This document shows, in pieces, positions 42,381 through 50,155 of a DNA stretch of 64,000 nucleotides. The notes under the pieces were generated by a model. That model worked only from the letters and a program-made list of their open reading frames with translations. It was not told the DNA's origin and did not search any database. Source of the DNA: an uncultured Candidatus Melainabacteria bacterium. GTDB taxonomy: Bacteria; Cyanobacteriota; Vampirovibrionia; Gastranaerophilales; Gastranaerophilaceae. The stretch's first letter is position 1. Each line of letters starts with the position of its first letter. A program made the translations under genes and the position numbers. The stretch is from assembly GCA_934700385.1 (NCBI GenBank), contig CAKUXO010000006.1, positions 1-64,000 of the forward strand, given 5' to 3'.

Positions 42381-44051
42381 ATGTTAAATATTAATCAATT
42401 AAAATTAAATAAAAATTATTCTAAAAATCAAGTAGGTTTTACTGGTAATCAATCTGATGTTAAGGCTAATAGTCAGCCTCAAATTCAACAACAGACGACA
42501 TCTAAAACTTCAAGTGATTCTCCTTTTAAGGATTTTTGCCCTTCTTTAGATGGCTTTAAAAGTAACATGTTGAACATTAATCCTCAAAATAAATTGAAGA
42601 TATATTATTATAACGATGTCCACGGTCACACCGATCAAATTATGGGTATTGCAAAAGCAGCGAAAGAATTTAAAAAAGAAAATTCTGATGTTGCAAATTT
42701 TGTATTTTCCGCAGGCGATAATGTTTCAGGTGGAGACGGAAAGAAAAACGAATTTGTGTTTGATTTAATGCAAAATGAAATGCAAACAGACGCTTCTGCT
42801 GTAGGAAACCATGAAACCGATGGCGGAAACGGGGAATGTTTTGAAGAAACTATTGAAGATATAAGAATTCCATTTATTGCAACAAATGCAACTTTTGAAA
42901 AAGATTCTCCTATGGATGAATTTGTCCAAAAGTCAAAAATAATTGAAAAAAATGGCGTAAAATATGGTATTTTAGGCACTATGCCTATGGATATCAAAAC
43001 CTGTACAAAAGCTGATTCTCAAAAAGGTATTGAAGTAATGGATTTTGATAATACCGTAAAAGCCTTGCAAGAGCAAATTAATGAATTTAAAGAACAAGGA
43101 ATAAATAGAATAATTTTATTATCTCATGCCGGCTATGATCAAGATAAAAATTTAGCTAAAAATCTTGATGGCATTGATATCATTGTTGGTGGTCACACTC
43201 ATAGCGTTGTAAATGGCGCAACTGAAGGTGAAAACGTTGTTCAATCAAAATCAAATGAACCTGTTGTAATTGTTCAAGCAGGTGAAAATGCTAAATATTA
43301 TGGCACTCTTGATGTTGATTTTGATGACGATGGAAAACTTGTTCAAATAAACAACAAACTTCATCAAAGCGTTTCTTTAACAAAAAGCCCCGTGGTTGAA
43401 TACCTTAAAAAATTAAAATTAGGTGAAAGCCCTAAAGTTGGGGTTTTAGATGAAGTTGACCCAATGCCTGAAAATAGAAGAATTGAACCCCATGGCTGGA
43501 TTGAAGTTATGGCAGATTCAATGAAAAATGAACTAGGTACAGATATTGCTATAATCAATTCTGCAAACATAAGAAAAGTTCCTCAAATTGGCACTATTAC
43601 AGAAAATGATATTACTGAATCTGCGCCAATGAAAAATAAATTAATTAAAACAAAATTAACTCAAAAACAATTAGTTGAAGCGGTTAAAAATGCTGCTAAG
43701 AAAACAATGACAGACCCTGACGGTGTTCCGGGGCTTTTAATCGGCAGCGGCTTTACTTATACAATTACTGATAAAGGTGATTTAGTTTGTTTTAATATAA
43801 TTGATAAAAACAACAATAAAACTCCTGTAGATATCAATAATCCATCTCAAGACATTACTTATAGTGCTGCTTATGATGAATTTACCGCTAAAAAAGAAGG
43901 TGGCGAAACACCGGAACTTGCGCCGGAGTTTCCTGTTGAAACTTTTGATTATGATAAAGATAGAACAATGATGAGCTATTTATCAAAAATGCCTGATAAA
44001 GAAAAACTTTCAATTAAGCATGATGGCAGAGTTGAAATACAAAAAACATAA
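42381..44051 (+). CDS. 5'-nucleotidase / UshA-type metallophosphatase
   Basis: A 556-residue protein with the calcineurin-like domain (YYNDVHGHTDQ, FSAGDN, AVGNHETDGG, ILLSHAGYDQD, IIVGGHTHSVV) and the C-terminal 5'-nucleotidase domain (about 350-540, AIINSANIRK). All metal motifs are present. I start at MLNINQLKLNKN because the next ATG upstream adds 12 residues not seen in the similar N-terminus at 34701. No classical signal peptide; instead it carries QVGFTG at 17-22. Related enzymes act in the periplasm on nucleotides. The end overlaps uppP tail to tail by 38 bases. Confidence 0.85.
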   Translation: MLNINQLKLNKNYSKNQVGFTGNQSDVKANSQPQIQQQTTSKTSSDSPFKDFCPSLDGFKSNMLNINPQNKLKIYYYNDVHGHTDQIMGIAKAAKEFKKENSDVANFVFSAGDNVSGGDGKKNEFVFDLMQNEMQTDASAVGNHETDGGNGECFEETIEDIRIPFIATNATFEKDSPMDEFVQKSKIIEKNGVKYGILGTMPMDIKTCTKADSQKGIEVMDFDNTVKALQEQINEFKEQGINRIILLSHAGYDQDKNLAKNLDGIDIIVGGHTHSVVNGATEGENVVQSKSNEPVVIVQAGENAKYYGTLDVDFDDDGKLVQINNKLHQSVSLTKSPVVEYLKKLKLGESPKVGVLDEVDPMPENRRIEPHGWIEVMADSMKNELGTDIAIINSANIRKVPQIGTITENDITESAPMKNKLIKTKLTQKQLVEAVKNAAKKTMTDPDGVPGLLIGSGFTYTITDKGDLVCFNIIDKNNNKTPVDINNPSQDITYSAAYDEFTAKKEGGETPELAPEFPVETFDYDKDRTMMSYLSKMPDKEKLSIKHDGRVEIQKT

Positions 44052-44859
44052 TCAATGAAATAGCTAAACAGTAATATCCAAAACTTTTTAAGCTAATTTT
44101 TCCTAAAAGTTGCATAAAATATTTAATACAAAAATATCCAACAACAAAAGAGGTTAAAAAGCCGAGGGCAATTGCTTTTAAGTTAAAAGTTGCAATCTGA
44201 GTGAAATCAAGCTCGATTAAAGGATAAATTAAAGAAGCAAGTAAAATAACAGGAATGCTCATTAAAAAAGAAAATCTTGCAGCTTCAACCCTATCCATTC
44301 CTTGAAAAAGTGCTGTTGAAATAGTTAAACCACTTCTTGAAAACCCTGGGAAAACTGCTAAGCCTTGAGCAATTGCAATTAAAATTGTCTTTTTAAGGTC
44401 GATTTTTTCACTTCCTTTGTATTTTCTTTCGCTGTAAAGTAAAATCATGCCTGTGCCAAAAAGAAAAATGCAAATTAACTCTGGGTTTTGAATTAATTGC
44501 TCAACTTTATTTTTAATTAAAAGCCCGATAACACCTGTAATAATTGTAGCAAGCGCTATATAATTAACTAGTTTAAAATTATCGTTTTTATAATCTTTTT
44601 CTTTTAAGGCTTTAAAGAAATTAGAAAAAATGTTTTTTAAATCTTTAAAAAAGTAAATAACAACCGCAAAAAGTGTTGCTAAATGCACCATTATATCAAA
44701 GAAAATTTCTTCTTGATTAACAGAATCAACCGCAAGTTTGGTTTTTGTAATAATTTCATAAAGTTCATTTGAAAAAACAATATGAGCAGAACTTGAAACA
44801 GGCAAAAATTCGCTTAAGCCTTGAATAGCGCCCGTAATAACGGCTTGTAATGTGTGCAT
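44014..44859 (-). CDS. uppP: Undecaprenyl-diphosphatase UppP (BacA)
   Basis: Inner-membrane enzyme that dephosphorylates C55 diphosphate, recycling the lipid carrier and giving bacitracin resistance when abundant. The 281 residues include the conserved GAIQGLSEFLPVSSSAHIV near the N-terminus and the second motif PGFSRSGLTISTAL. About seven or eight spans. It starts one base after the queD stop, so the two are co-transcribed. Confidence 0.97.
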   Translation of the reverse strand: MHTLQAVITGAIQGLSEFLPVSSSAHIVFSNELYEIITKTKLAVDSVNQEEIFFDIMVHLATLFAVVIYFFKDLKNIFSNFFKALKEKDYKNDNFKLVNYIALATIITGVIGLLIKNKVEQLIQNPELICIFLFGTGMILLYSERKYKGSEKIDLKKTILIAIAQGLAVFPGFSRSGLTISTALFQGMDRVEAARFSFLMSIPVILLASLIYPLIELDFTQIATFNLKAIALGFLTSFVVGYFCIKYFMQLLGKISLKSFGYYCLAISLIMFFVFQLCHHA

Positions 44860-44860
44860 T

Positions 44861-45226
44861 TTAATCCTCTAATTCTCTGTAGCTTGCTCTTGAAGTTGGG
44901 GTTTCCCAAACGTCAACACGATAAATTGAATTTATTTCTTCTTTTGCTTTGTAGTAGATAAATTTTGCAATAAATTCAGAACTCGGGCTTTCGTTTTTAA
45001 ATTCTTCAAGCTCATTAAGGTCTTTATGGTCAAGATATTCCATAATGTTATTTACGCATTTTTTTAAAACTTTAAAATCAACAAGAATGTTTGATTTATC
45101 AAGGTTTTCACCACGTGCGTAAACTTCAACTTTCCAGTTGTGACCGTGCATGTTTTCGCATTTACCTTTGTAGTTAAGTAAATGGTGCGCTGCGGAAAAA
45201 TTTGTTTCTACTTTTACTTCAAACAT
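44861..45226 (-). CDS. queD: 6-carboxytetrahydropterin synthase QueD
   Basis: Converts dihydroneopterin triphosphate to 6-carboxytetrahydropterin in queuosine synthesis. The 121 residues have the zinc His residues in FSAAHHL and MHGHNWKVEV, catalytic Cys in KGKCENMHGH, and a C-terminal WETPTSRASY with the pterin Glu. No ribosome site; a TTTACT-17-TAAAAT promoter ends six bases before the ATG. Other queuosine genes are not in the window. Confidence 0.94.
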   Translation of the reverse strand: MFEVKVETNFSAAHHLLNYKGKCENMHGHNWKVEVYARGENLDKSNILVDFKVLKKCVNNIMEYLDHKDLNELEEFKNESPSSEFIAKFIYYKAKEEINSIYRVDVWETPTSRASYRELED

Positions 45227-45232
45227 AAAATT

Positions 45233-45261
45233 ATTTTAACAATAAAATAAAAAAGAGTAAA
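45233..45261 (-). promoter_or_regulatory. queD promoter, leaderless type
   Basis: On the minus strand: TTTACT (45261-45256), 17-base spacer, TAAAAT (45238-45233), then six bases to the queD ATG. Confidence 0.6.
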
Positions 45262-45274
45262 TATATTTTGTTTG

Positions 45275-45283
45275 TGCTAAAAT
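45275..45283 (+). promoter_or_regulatory. ybgC extended -10 promoter, leaderless type
   Basis: TGCTAAAAT is an extended -10 box (TGn plus TAAAAT). Six bases separate it from the ATG at 45290; no Shine-Dalgarno is present. Confidence 0.55.
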
Positions 45284-45289
45284 AGACCT

Positions 45290-45688
45290 ATGAAACATGC
45301 TTTTTCTCAAAAAGTTTTTTATTCAGATACAGATGCTTATGGTGTTGTTTGGCATGGAAATTATTTGAGATGGCTTGAAATGGGGCGTGTTTTGCTTTGT
45401 GAAGAAAGAGGATATAAACTTTCTGAACTTGTTGAAAAAGATATTGTCTTGCCTGTCACCGAGCTAGAAATTAAATATAAAAATTCTGCAAAACTTGATG
45501 ATGAAATAATTATCGAAACAGATATTGTTGAACATGGCAGATTTTACATAACTTTTTATCAAAAAATTCTTGATAAAAACACACAAAAGACGTATATTGA
45601 AGCAACTGTTAAGGTTGTTGCAATAAACAAAGATGGAAAACTATATAGGAGTTTACCCGAACAGATTAAAAATATCTGTTTAAGGTAA
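45290..45688 (+). CDS. ybgC: Acyl-CoA thioesterase, YbgC/FadM-like hotdog fold
   Basis: A 132-residue single hotdog domain. YSDTDAYGVVWHGNYLRWLEMGR is the 4-hydroxybenzoyl-CoA thioesterase/YbgC motif with the catalytic Asp. Hydrolyses acyl-CoA or acyl-ACP thioesters; natural substrate unknown. It diverges from queD and ends at a strong bidirectional terminator. It is not next to tol-pal genes as in many Gram-negatives. Confidence 0.9.
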   Translation: MKHAFSQKVFYSDTDAYGVVWHGNYLRWLEMGRVLLCEERGYKLSELVEKDIVLPVTELEIKYKNSAKLDDEIIIETDIVEHGRFYITFYQKILDKNTQKTYIEATVKVVAINKDGKLYRSLPEQIKNICLR

Positions 45689-45715
45689 TAACTGCCCAAG
45701 CCTTGGGCAGTTATT
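45687..45715. terminator. Bidirectional terminator between ybgC and umuC
   Basis: A 13-bp stem AATAACTGCCCAA/TTGGGCAGTTATT with loop GCC and T runs on both strands. It covers the last bases of both genes. Confidence 0.88.
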
Positions 45716-46889
45716 TTTCACCCAAACCAAGTTTTAAAATACCTTTACCAAATTTATCTTCTAATTTATCCCAAGTTTTAGAAAGATTATTTTTCTCTTC
45801 AAAATTTTCATCAAAAAGAGAAATTTGACTTATATTGGAATTTGTTAATTTCATAGCGCAAAAACCAACAGAACGATAAATTGTGTTAGGAATAAAGAGC
45901 TTGTCTAGCATATTTTTTGCGCTGTTTATAAGTTCAAATTCTGAATTTGTTGCTTTTAATAAATTGATTTTCATATCAGAAATAAAAAAATCTTTAGTTT
46001 TAAGAAAAATTGCAATACAAGAAGTTGCAAGTTGTTCTTTTCTTAATTTTTTGCAAACCCTGTGGATATGATGATTTAATTCTTTTTGAATATAATTTTT
46101 ATCTGTTTGAAATTCCTTAAAACTTTCACTTCTTGAAACGCTTTTTGGCGCATTTGGCTTATTATCAACAGGACTAACAATTTCGCCTAAAAGTTCTTGT
46201 TTTAATTCTAGCCCTGTTTTACCTAGGTTTTTCTTAATCCAAAAATCTTGCTGTGAAACAAAGTCCCAAGCACTTTGAATTAAATATTTTTTTAAAAAAG
46301 CAGTTGTATTTTTTCCAACTCCCCAAACTTCACTTATTAAGGTAGATTTTAATTCTTCTTCGATTTTTCTAAAACCGATTTTATATGTTTTTTTATCTAT
46401 TTTAATTTTTTGAAGATTTTTTGCTTTGTCGTTTGCCAGTTTTGCAAGGGTTTTAGAATAAGATAAACCGACAGAAACATCAATTCCTATTTCATTTTTT
46501 ATGTCTTTAACTATTTTTTCAACAATTTCTTCATAAGGGCAATTGAAAGTTTTTCTTAAACCTGTTAAATCTAAAAAAGCTTCATCAATTGAATAAATTT
46601 CAACATCAGGAGTAAAATCAAGAAGTTTATCCATAACTCTTTTAGAAATTTCACAATAAAATGGCAAATTTCCTGATAAAAAAACAACCTTTTTAAATTG
46701 ATTTTTGGCTATAAAATAAGGTGCGCCCATTTCAACCCCAAGTCTTTTTGCTTCATTAGAGCGAGAAACAACACAGCCATCATTGTTTGATAAAACACAA
46801 ACGGGCTTACCTATTAATTCTGGTTTTAAAAGTCTTTCACAAGAAACAAAAAAATTATTGCAATCAACAAGGGCGATAACTCTTTTCAT
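45711..46889 (-). CDS. umuC: Y-family DNA polymerase UmuC (Pol V type)
   Basis: Error-prone translesion polymerase. The 392 residues show ALVDCNNFFVSCE (catalytic Asp), NNDGCVVSRSNEAK, the active-site YSIDEAFLDL, and WGVGKNTTAFL in the thumb HhH region. The C-terminal part (DUF4113-like) is shorter than in E. coli UmuC. It lies three bases after the lexA/umuD-like gene, so it should be induced by DNA damage through the palindrome at 47485. Confidence 0.95.
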   Translation of the reverse strand: MKRVIALVDCNNFFVSCERLLKPELIGKPVCVLSNNDGCVVSRSNEAKRLGVEMGAPYFIAKNQFKKVVFLSGNLPFYCEISKRVMDKLLDFTPDVEIYSIDEAFLDLTGLRKTFNCPYEEIVEKIVKDIKNEIGIDVSVGLSYSKTLAKLANDKAKNLQKIKIDKKTYKIGFRKIEEELKSTLISEVWGVGKNTTAFLKKYLIQSAWDFVSQQDFWIKKNLGKTGLELKQELLGEIVSPVDNKPNAPKSVSRSESFKEFQTDKNYIQKELNHHIHRVCKKLRKEQLATSCIAIFLKTKDFFISDMKINLLKATNSEFELINSAKNMLDKLFIPNTIYRSVGFCAMKLTNSNISQISLFDENFEEKNNLSKTWDKLEDKFGKGILKLGLGEK

Positions 46890-46892
46890 AGG

Positions 46893-47477
46893 CTAGATTT
46901 TCCTAACGTTTCCAATGGCAACGCCAAAAATTGTAAGGGTGTTTATGGGTCTAATTATCGGATAATTTTTATTTTCAGGTTGAAGATAGACCCCTTTTGA
47001 ATCTTTTTTATAGGTTTTAAGGGTGAATTCATTATCAACTGAAGCAAGTACAATTTCACCTATTCTTGCGTTTGGAGTCTTTTTAATGACGATGTAATCT
47101 CCATCTAAAATTCCAACTTCGCACATTGAATCACCTGAAACTTTGAAAACAAAAGTAGAAGGTGAATTTACATCTAAAATTTTATCAAAAGAAATTCTAT
47201 CTTCAATTTTATCATCCATAATTGAAGCAAAACCAGCTTTAACAGAGCTGAAAACAAGTTTTGCACCGAATTTATCTGGGTTAATATAAAGATTTCCGTC
47301 AATTGAATGGATTAAATTAGCCTGTTTTAGAGCTTCAATATATTGTTTAACAGAATTTTTTGATTTATATCCAAGGGCATTTTTGATTTTTTCATAACTT
47401 GGTAGGGAAAAAGAGGAATATCTTTCTTTTAAAATGTCGAAAAATTCTTGTTGTTTTTGGGTTAGTTCGTGTTCCAT
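46893..47477 (-). CDS. LexA/UmuD-like self-cleaving repressor
   Basis: A 194-residue protein with an N-terminal winged HTH of LexA type (LTQKQQEFFDILKERYSSFSLPSYEKI) and a C-terminal S24 peptidase. The cleavage bond is A81-G82 (SVKAGFAS), nucleophile S117 in SGDSM, and general base K154 in FTLKTYKK: all intact. It is joined to umuC as umuD would be, yet keeps the DNA-binding domain, so it may serve both as SOS repressor and as Pol V partner. A perfect palindrome lies eight bases upstream of its ATG. Confidence 0.9.
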   Translation of the reverse strand: MEHELTQKQQEFFDILKERYSSFSLPSYEKIKNALGYKSKNSVKQYIEALKQANLIHSIDGNLYINPDKFGAKLVFSSVKAGFASIMDDKIEDRISFDKILDVNSPSTFVFKVSGDSMCEVGILDGDYIVIKKTPNARIGEIVLASVDNEFTLKTYKKDSKGVYLQPENKNYPIIRPINTLTIFGVAIGNVRKI

Positions 47478-47484
47478 AATAATA

Positions 47485-47504
47485 TTATGTACGCACGTAC
47501 ATAA
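47485..47504 (-). promoter_or_regulatory. SOS-box-like operator
   Basis: TTATGTACG-CA-CGTACATAA is a perfect 20-bp palindrome just upstream of the lexA-like gene. Its GTAC-N4-GTAC core has the spacing of the cyanobacterial LexA box. Autorepression is inferred from position. No second copy was noticed in front of ruvA or ruvC. Confidence 0.75.
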
Positions 47505-47589
47505 AAAGTCAAGAAAATAAAAATATTTTTTATTAAGTTTTGTAAATAAATTTGACTTTTGAAGAAAAAACTAGCAACTTATTTTTTTC

Positions 47590-47686
47590 AGGTGTCTTAA
47601 ATAGCATGTAAACTCCTCTATAAACTCCGTAATACTAATTCTATCCATCACGGCTTTATTTGTTCACAAATTTAGCCGTTTTTTTT
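47590..47686 (+). ncRNA. Candidate small RNA ending in a strong terminator
   Basis: No + strand gene lies between ybgC and here, yet at 47650-47679 there is a + strand terminator: ACGGCT...AGCCGT outer stem, ATTTGT/ACAAAT inner stem, then eight T. TTGACT at 47552 could be a -35 box; the -10 is unclear and the 5' end is approximate. A third arm, ACGGCT at 47695-47700, can pair with the same AGCCGT, giving two exclusive folds. The hairpin may instead serve the HDOD transcript on the minus strand. Confidence 0.35.
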
Positions 47687-47732
47687 ATTTAAAAACGGCT
47701 AAGAATTAGAAACTATTTAATTTTGTTTTATT

Positions 47733-48569
47733 CTAGCTTGGGCTAGACATTTCTTTTAAGAAGATTTGAGCTTTGGTTAAAATTGTTTCTCTTAGGGCAA
47801 CCGGATCGCCAATTGAAAAATCCATTTTATCCATAACCTTTTTCTCTAAAAGAGGGGTTGGCATATTTGTTTGAACCATTCTATCTGCACAATATACAAT
47901 TCCGCAAACTGTTGGAAGTGAGCTTTGTAGTGGGTCATGGTGGTATCTTATGCAATTTGTTAAGATAACAGGTAATTGCCATTTTTTAGAAATCAATGCC
48001 CCTAAAACACAATGGTTTGTTCCAAATTGAGCATCTTCAACATCAACTAATGAAACATTACCTTGTTGAGCTAAATATCTTACTTTTGAATATTTAAGAG
48101 GGTTTTTGCTGTTTAATAAAATTTTTCCGATATCGTGTAAAAAGCCGATAACAAAAGCGTCATCAGGATTAATGACCTTGTATTCTTTTGCAAGAATTTC
48201 AGCTGCAACCGCACATTTAATAGAGTGTTCCCAAAGTTCTCTTGAACCTTGCGCTGTCATCATTTGTTTTAGGGCTAAACTCATGATGATGTTTTTTGCT
48301 TTCATCATCCCTAAAACAACAAGTGCTTTTTGAATTGAAGTAATTTGTTGTCTGAAGCCATAAAAAGCTGAATTTACAAGGCTTAAGGTTTTAGTTGAAA
48401 TCGCTTGGTCAACTTGCATTATTTTTGCAAGTTCAGCTATCCCTGTTGAAGGATTTTTTATTACCCCAAGAGCTTTAACCATAACGTTTGGCATTGGAGG
48501 TATTTCTTTATATTCAGCTACAACCTGCTGAGGGTCAAGTTTGTTTGGATTTTGATTGTTGTTCATCAT
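47733..48569 (-). CDS. HDOD-domain protein
   Basis: A 278-residue cytosolic protein built of one HDOD domain (about 20-220): EIPPMPNVMVKALGVI, QVDQAISTKTLSLVNSAFYGF, and a degenerate HD region with VIGFLHDIGKILL. HDOD proteins are often non-catalytic signalling or regulatory modules; here HD in FLHDIGK is retained. It is the last gene of an operon, four bases after ftsX. Confidence 0.9.
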   Translation of the reverse strand: MMNNNQNPNKLDPQQVVAEYKEIPPMPNVMVKALGVIKNPSTGIAELAKIMQVDQAISTKTLSLVNSAFYGFRQQITSIQKALVVLGMMKAKNIIMSLALKQMMTAQGSRELWEHSIKCAVAAEILAKEYKVINPDDAFVIGFLHDIGKILLNSKNPLKYSKVRYLAQQGNVSLVDVEDAQFGTNHCVLGALISKKWQLPVILTNCIRYHHDPLQSSLPTVCGIVYCADRMVQTNMPTPLLEKKVMDKMDFSIGDPVALRETILTKAQIFLKEMSSPS

Positions 48570-48573
48570 AAGA

Positions 48574-49488
48574 TTACACCTGTAAATGTTTCTTTATGCT
48601 CATAAAACTACCTATTGAACCAAAGGCAACACCTAAGGTTAATACACTAAATAATACGGTAAATTGTGCCAGTGGGTCAATTGATATCATGAAAAATTCG
48701 TGCATTTTTATGATATAACTTTGGACAAAATCAATTGGAACAATTGCAACTAATGCACCTAAAAAGCCATAAATCGCCCCTTGAAGAACTAATGGTGTTT
48801 TGATATACCAATTTGATACACCCATTAAGCGCATAATTTCAATTTCTTCTTTTCTTGATTGAATTACAAGTTCAATTGTATTATTTATTATTGCTATTGT
48901 TAAAATGCAGACAATTACTACAAAAACCAAAGTGGCGGTGTTAATAATAGCGTTAATCATTTCAAATTTTTGGACTAAATCTTTAGCATAACTTGTGTCG
49001 TTAACGCCATCAACATTTTTCAGGTCTTTCATAACATCAGCTATATATTTTGTGTCATCAAGTTTAATGTGCAAGCTGTCGGGCAAAGGATTTGAAATAT
49101 CCGGCACATCTATTTCTTTTTTTAATTTTGTCCAAGAGGTGTCTTTTGAAATAAAACTAACTTTTTGAACATGATTTAAGGAACGAACTTTTGTAATTGT
49201 ATCGTTTACATTAGAATCTGGTGAAAGATAAGCGCTTATTTCAAGGGCTGAACCCATTGAATTTACAAAAGAATTAAGTGCTAAGGTTACTCTGAAAACA
49301 GAACCAAAAATTGTTAAAATGGCAGCTATTGTTGTAATAATAGCAATATTAACAAGTCCTGCTTGAGCAATACCTTTAATTGTTTCAATAATGATTCTAT
49401 ATGTAATTCTAATTTCGCTCATCCAATCCTTTGGAATTTTGAGCTTAACTTTTTGTTTGAAATTTTGATTTTTTAGTTTTCTAGTCAT
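48574..49488 (-). CDS. ftsX: Cell-division protein FtsX
   Basis: Membrane partner of FtsE; the complex activates septal murein hydrolases. The 304 residues have four spans: one near 40-65, an extracytoplasmic PLD domain (about 80-190), then three C-terminal spans in the FtsX/MacB pattern (ELVIQSRKEEIEIMRLMGVSNWYI). It overlaps ftsE by eight bases. No EnvC-type hydrolase activator is beside it. Confidence 0.95.
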   Translation of the reverse strand: MTRKLKNQNFKQKVKLKIPKDWMSEIRITYRIIIETIKGIAQAGLVNIAIITTIAAILTIFGSVFRVTLALNSFVNSMGSALEISAYLSPDSNVNDTITKVRSLNHVQKVSFISKDTSWTKLKKEIDVPDISNPLPDSLHIKLDDTKYIADVMKDLKNVDGVNDTSYAKDLVQKFEMINAIINTATLVFVVIVCILTIAIINNTIELVIQSRKEEIEIMRLMGVSNWYIKTPLVLQGAIYGFLGALVAIVPIDFVQSYIIKMHEFFMISIDPLAQFTVLFSVLTLGVAFGSIGSFMSIKKHLQV

Positions 49489-50155
49489 AAGTTCCTGCTT
49501 GTATATCTCTTATAATCTGACCATGGTCAAGGGTTATAACTCTTTTTCTGAAATAATTAACCATTGCTTGGTCATGAGTTGAAACAAGAATAGTTATTCC
49601 TCTTTGATTAACTTGTTCTAAAATCTGCATTACTTCAAGAGAGTTTTTAGGGTCAAGATTTCCTGTAGGTTCATCTGCAATTAATAATGGCGGACCATTA
49701 ACAATTGCTCTTGCAATTGAAACTCTTTGTTGTTCACCGCCTGATAATTCGCAAGGTTTTGAACGATATTTATCTTCAAGTCCAACAACTTTAAGCGCCC
49801 CCATTACACGAGATTCAATTTCTCTTGAAGAAATTCCCATTGTTCTTATAACATAGGCGATATTGTCATAAACCGTGTGGTTTTGAAGAAGTTTGTAGTC
49901 TTGAAAAACAATTCCCATACAGCGCCTTAAACTTGGAACTTTGTTTGGTGAGAGGTTGCCTATGTCAATTCCTGCAACATAAACACTTCCTCTTGTAGGG
50001 CGTTCTTCAAGATATAACATTTTCATTAGGGTTGATTTTCCGGCACCTGATGAGCCAACCAAGAAAACAAATTCCCCAGGCTGAATATGTAAATTTATTC
50101 CTCTTAAGGCATATTTATTTTTATATTGTTTAACTAAATCTCTAACTACAATCAT
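49481..50155 (-). CDS. ftsE: Cell-division ATP-binding protein FtsE
   Basis: ABC ATPase of FtsEX. The 224 residues show Walker A (GSSGAGKST), Q-loop (VFQDYKLL), signature (LSGGEQQR), Walker B (LLIADEPTGNLDP) and the H-loop (STHDQAMV). The ATG overlaps the stop of the transketolase C half by four bases. Confidence 0.96.
   Translation of the reverse strand: MIVVRDLVKQYKNKYALRGINLHIQPGEFVFLVGSSGAGKSTLMKMLYLEERPTRGSVYVAGIDIGNLSPNKVPSLRRCMGIVFQDYKLLQNHTVYDNIAYVIRTMGISSREIESRVMGALKVVGLEDKYRSKPCELSGGEQQRVSIARAIVNGPPLLIADEPTGNLDPKNSLEVMQILEQVNQRGITILVSTHDQAMVNYFRKRVITLDHGQIIRDIQAGTYD

Noticed and set aside
42635..42997. 120-codon open frame antisense to the 5'-nucleotidase gene
   Set aside because: Shadow of a gene with all catalytic motifs intact on the other strand; no ribosome site.
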